From Meishania litoralis (GTDB taxonomy: Bacteria; Bacteroidota; Bacteroidia; Flavobacteriales; Flavobacteriaceae), in assembly GCF_042611095.1 (NCBI RefSeq), contig NZ_JBHFPV010000010.1, positions 1 to 5,479 on the forward strand: a stretch of DNA of 5,479 nt, given 5' to 3'. Shown piece by piece: positions 5,401 through 5,479 of this stretch. The translations under genes and the position numbers were made by a program. The notes below the pieces were generated by a model, which did not search any database, was not told where the DNA came from, and was given only the letters and a program-made list of their open reading frames with translations. Numbering within the stretch: position 1 is the first letter of the stretch; the number at the start of each line of letters is the position of its first letter.

Positions 5401-5435
5401 AAAAAAACAAGCTTTTTCCTTAAAATTTTAGGAAA
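5401..5435 (-). terminator. Possible terminator of the partial - strand gene
   Basis: On the - strand TTTCC (5435... complement of GGAAA 5431-5435) pairs with GGAAA (complement of 5415-5419) around TAAAATTTTA, followed after a few bases by seven T (5407-5401). The gap between stem and T-run makes it a weak candidate. Confidence 0.35.
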
Positions 5436-5479
5436 CAAGTTGATCTATCAAGTTGTTATCCTGTGCAGCAATAGCTTCA
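5428..5479 (-). CDS. C-terminal end of a - strand gene, cut by the window edge (tentative)
   Basis: Read on the - strand the last 16 codons before a TAA (5430-5428) give EAIAAQDNNLIDQLVS, a plausible helical C-terminus. The frame is open to the window edge, but 49 bases are too few to be decisive. Support comes from the hairpin and T-run directly after the stop and from the array design breaking off at 5392. The product cannot be named. If real, it converges on cassette E and would be the first gene outside the array. Confidence 0.4.
   Translation of the reverse strand, partial: EAIAAQDNNLIDQLVS

Noticed and set aside
1..5479. CRISPR array, tRNA or rRNA genes, insertion sequence, integron integrase
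   Set aside because: No evenly spaced direct repeats, no tRNA or rRNA signatures and no transposase or tyrosine recombinase motifs were seen on either strand.

Overview
The window looks like an accessory region of a Bacteroidota (Bacteroidetes) genome, probably flavobacterial or cytophagal. The evidence is AT-rich coding sequence, genes without obvious Shine-Dalgarno sites, one good match to the Bacteroidota promoter pattern (TTG, 20 bases, TAnnTTTG) and intergenic palindromes of a kind I associate with that phylum. This assignment rests on my reading of the sequence, not on a database search.

The layout is a head-to-tail array of short modules on the + strand. Each module starts with GTT plus 5-7 bases and ends its gene part with the exact reverse complement of those bases plus AAC. 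A large palindromic element with conserved ends (about AACAATGGCTATA at the left, about TATACGAGACCGTT at the right) then leads into the next module. Module A (88-2154) carries a 655-residue DUF262-DUF1524 protein of the GmrSD/SspE/BrxU type. Module B (2155-2511) has no gene and is almost entirely palindromic. Module C (2512-3676) carries a 54-codon gene on +, a convergent 70-codon gene on -, and a well-supported structured RNA gene on - with its own promoter and terminator. Module D (3677-4470) encodes a 218-residue membrane protein. Module E (4471 to about 5391) encodes a 257-residue protein with an RxxxxH motif typical of HEPN ribonucleases. After 5400 there seems to be the end of an unrelated gene on the - strand, which would mark the right border of the array.

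The flank sequence differs from module to module, but left and right flanks match within each module (9, 13, 9, 9 and 10 bases). This is the signature of integron gene cassettes, where the two flanks form the R''/R' arms of one folded attC site when the cassette is circular. The sites do not fit the classical RYYYAAC/GTTRRRY rule beyond AAC/GTT, they are 120-300 bases long, and there is no integrase in the window. The array is therefore either a divergent cluster of attC sites lacking an integrase (CALIN-like) or an undescribed cassette system of Bacteroidota. Two cargo genes (DUF262-DUF1524 and HEPN-like) belong to families rich in anti-phage proteins. The + strand genes begin 8-27 bases after a site and I see no promoter for them, so they may depend on read-through or on signals inside the palindromes.
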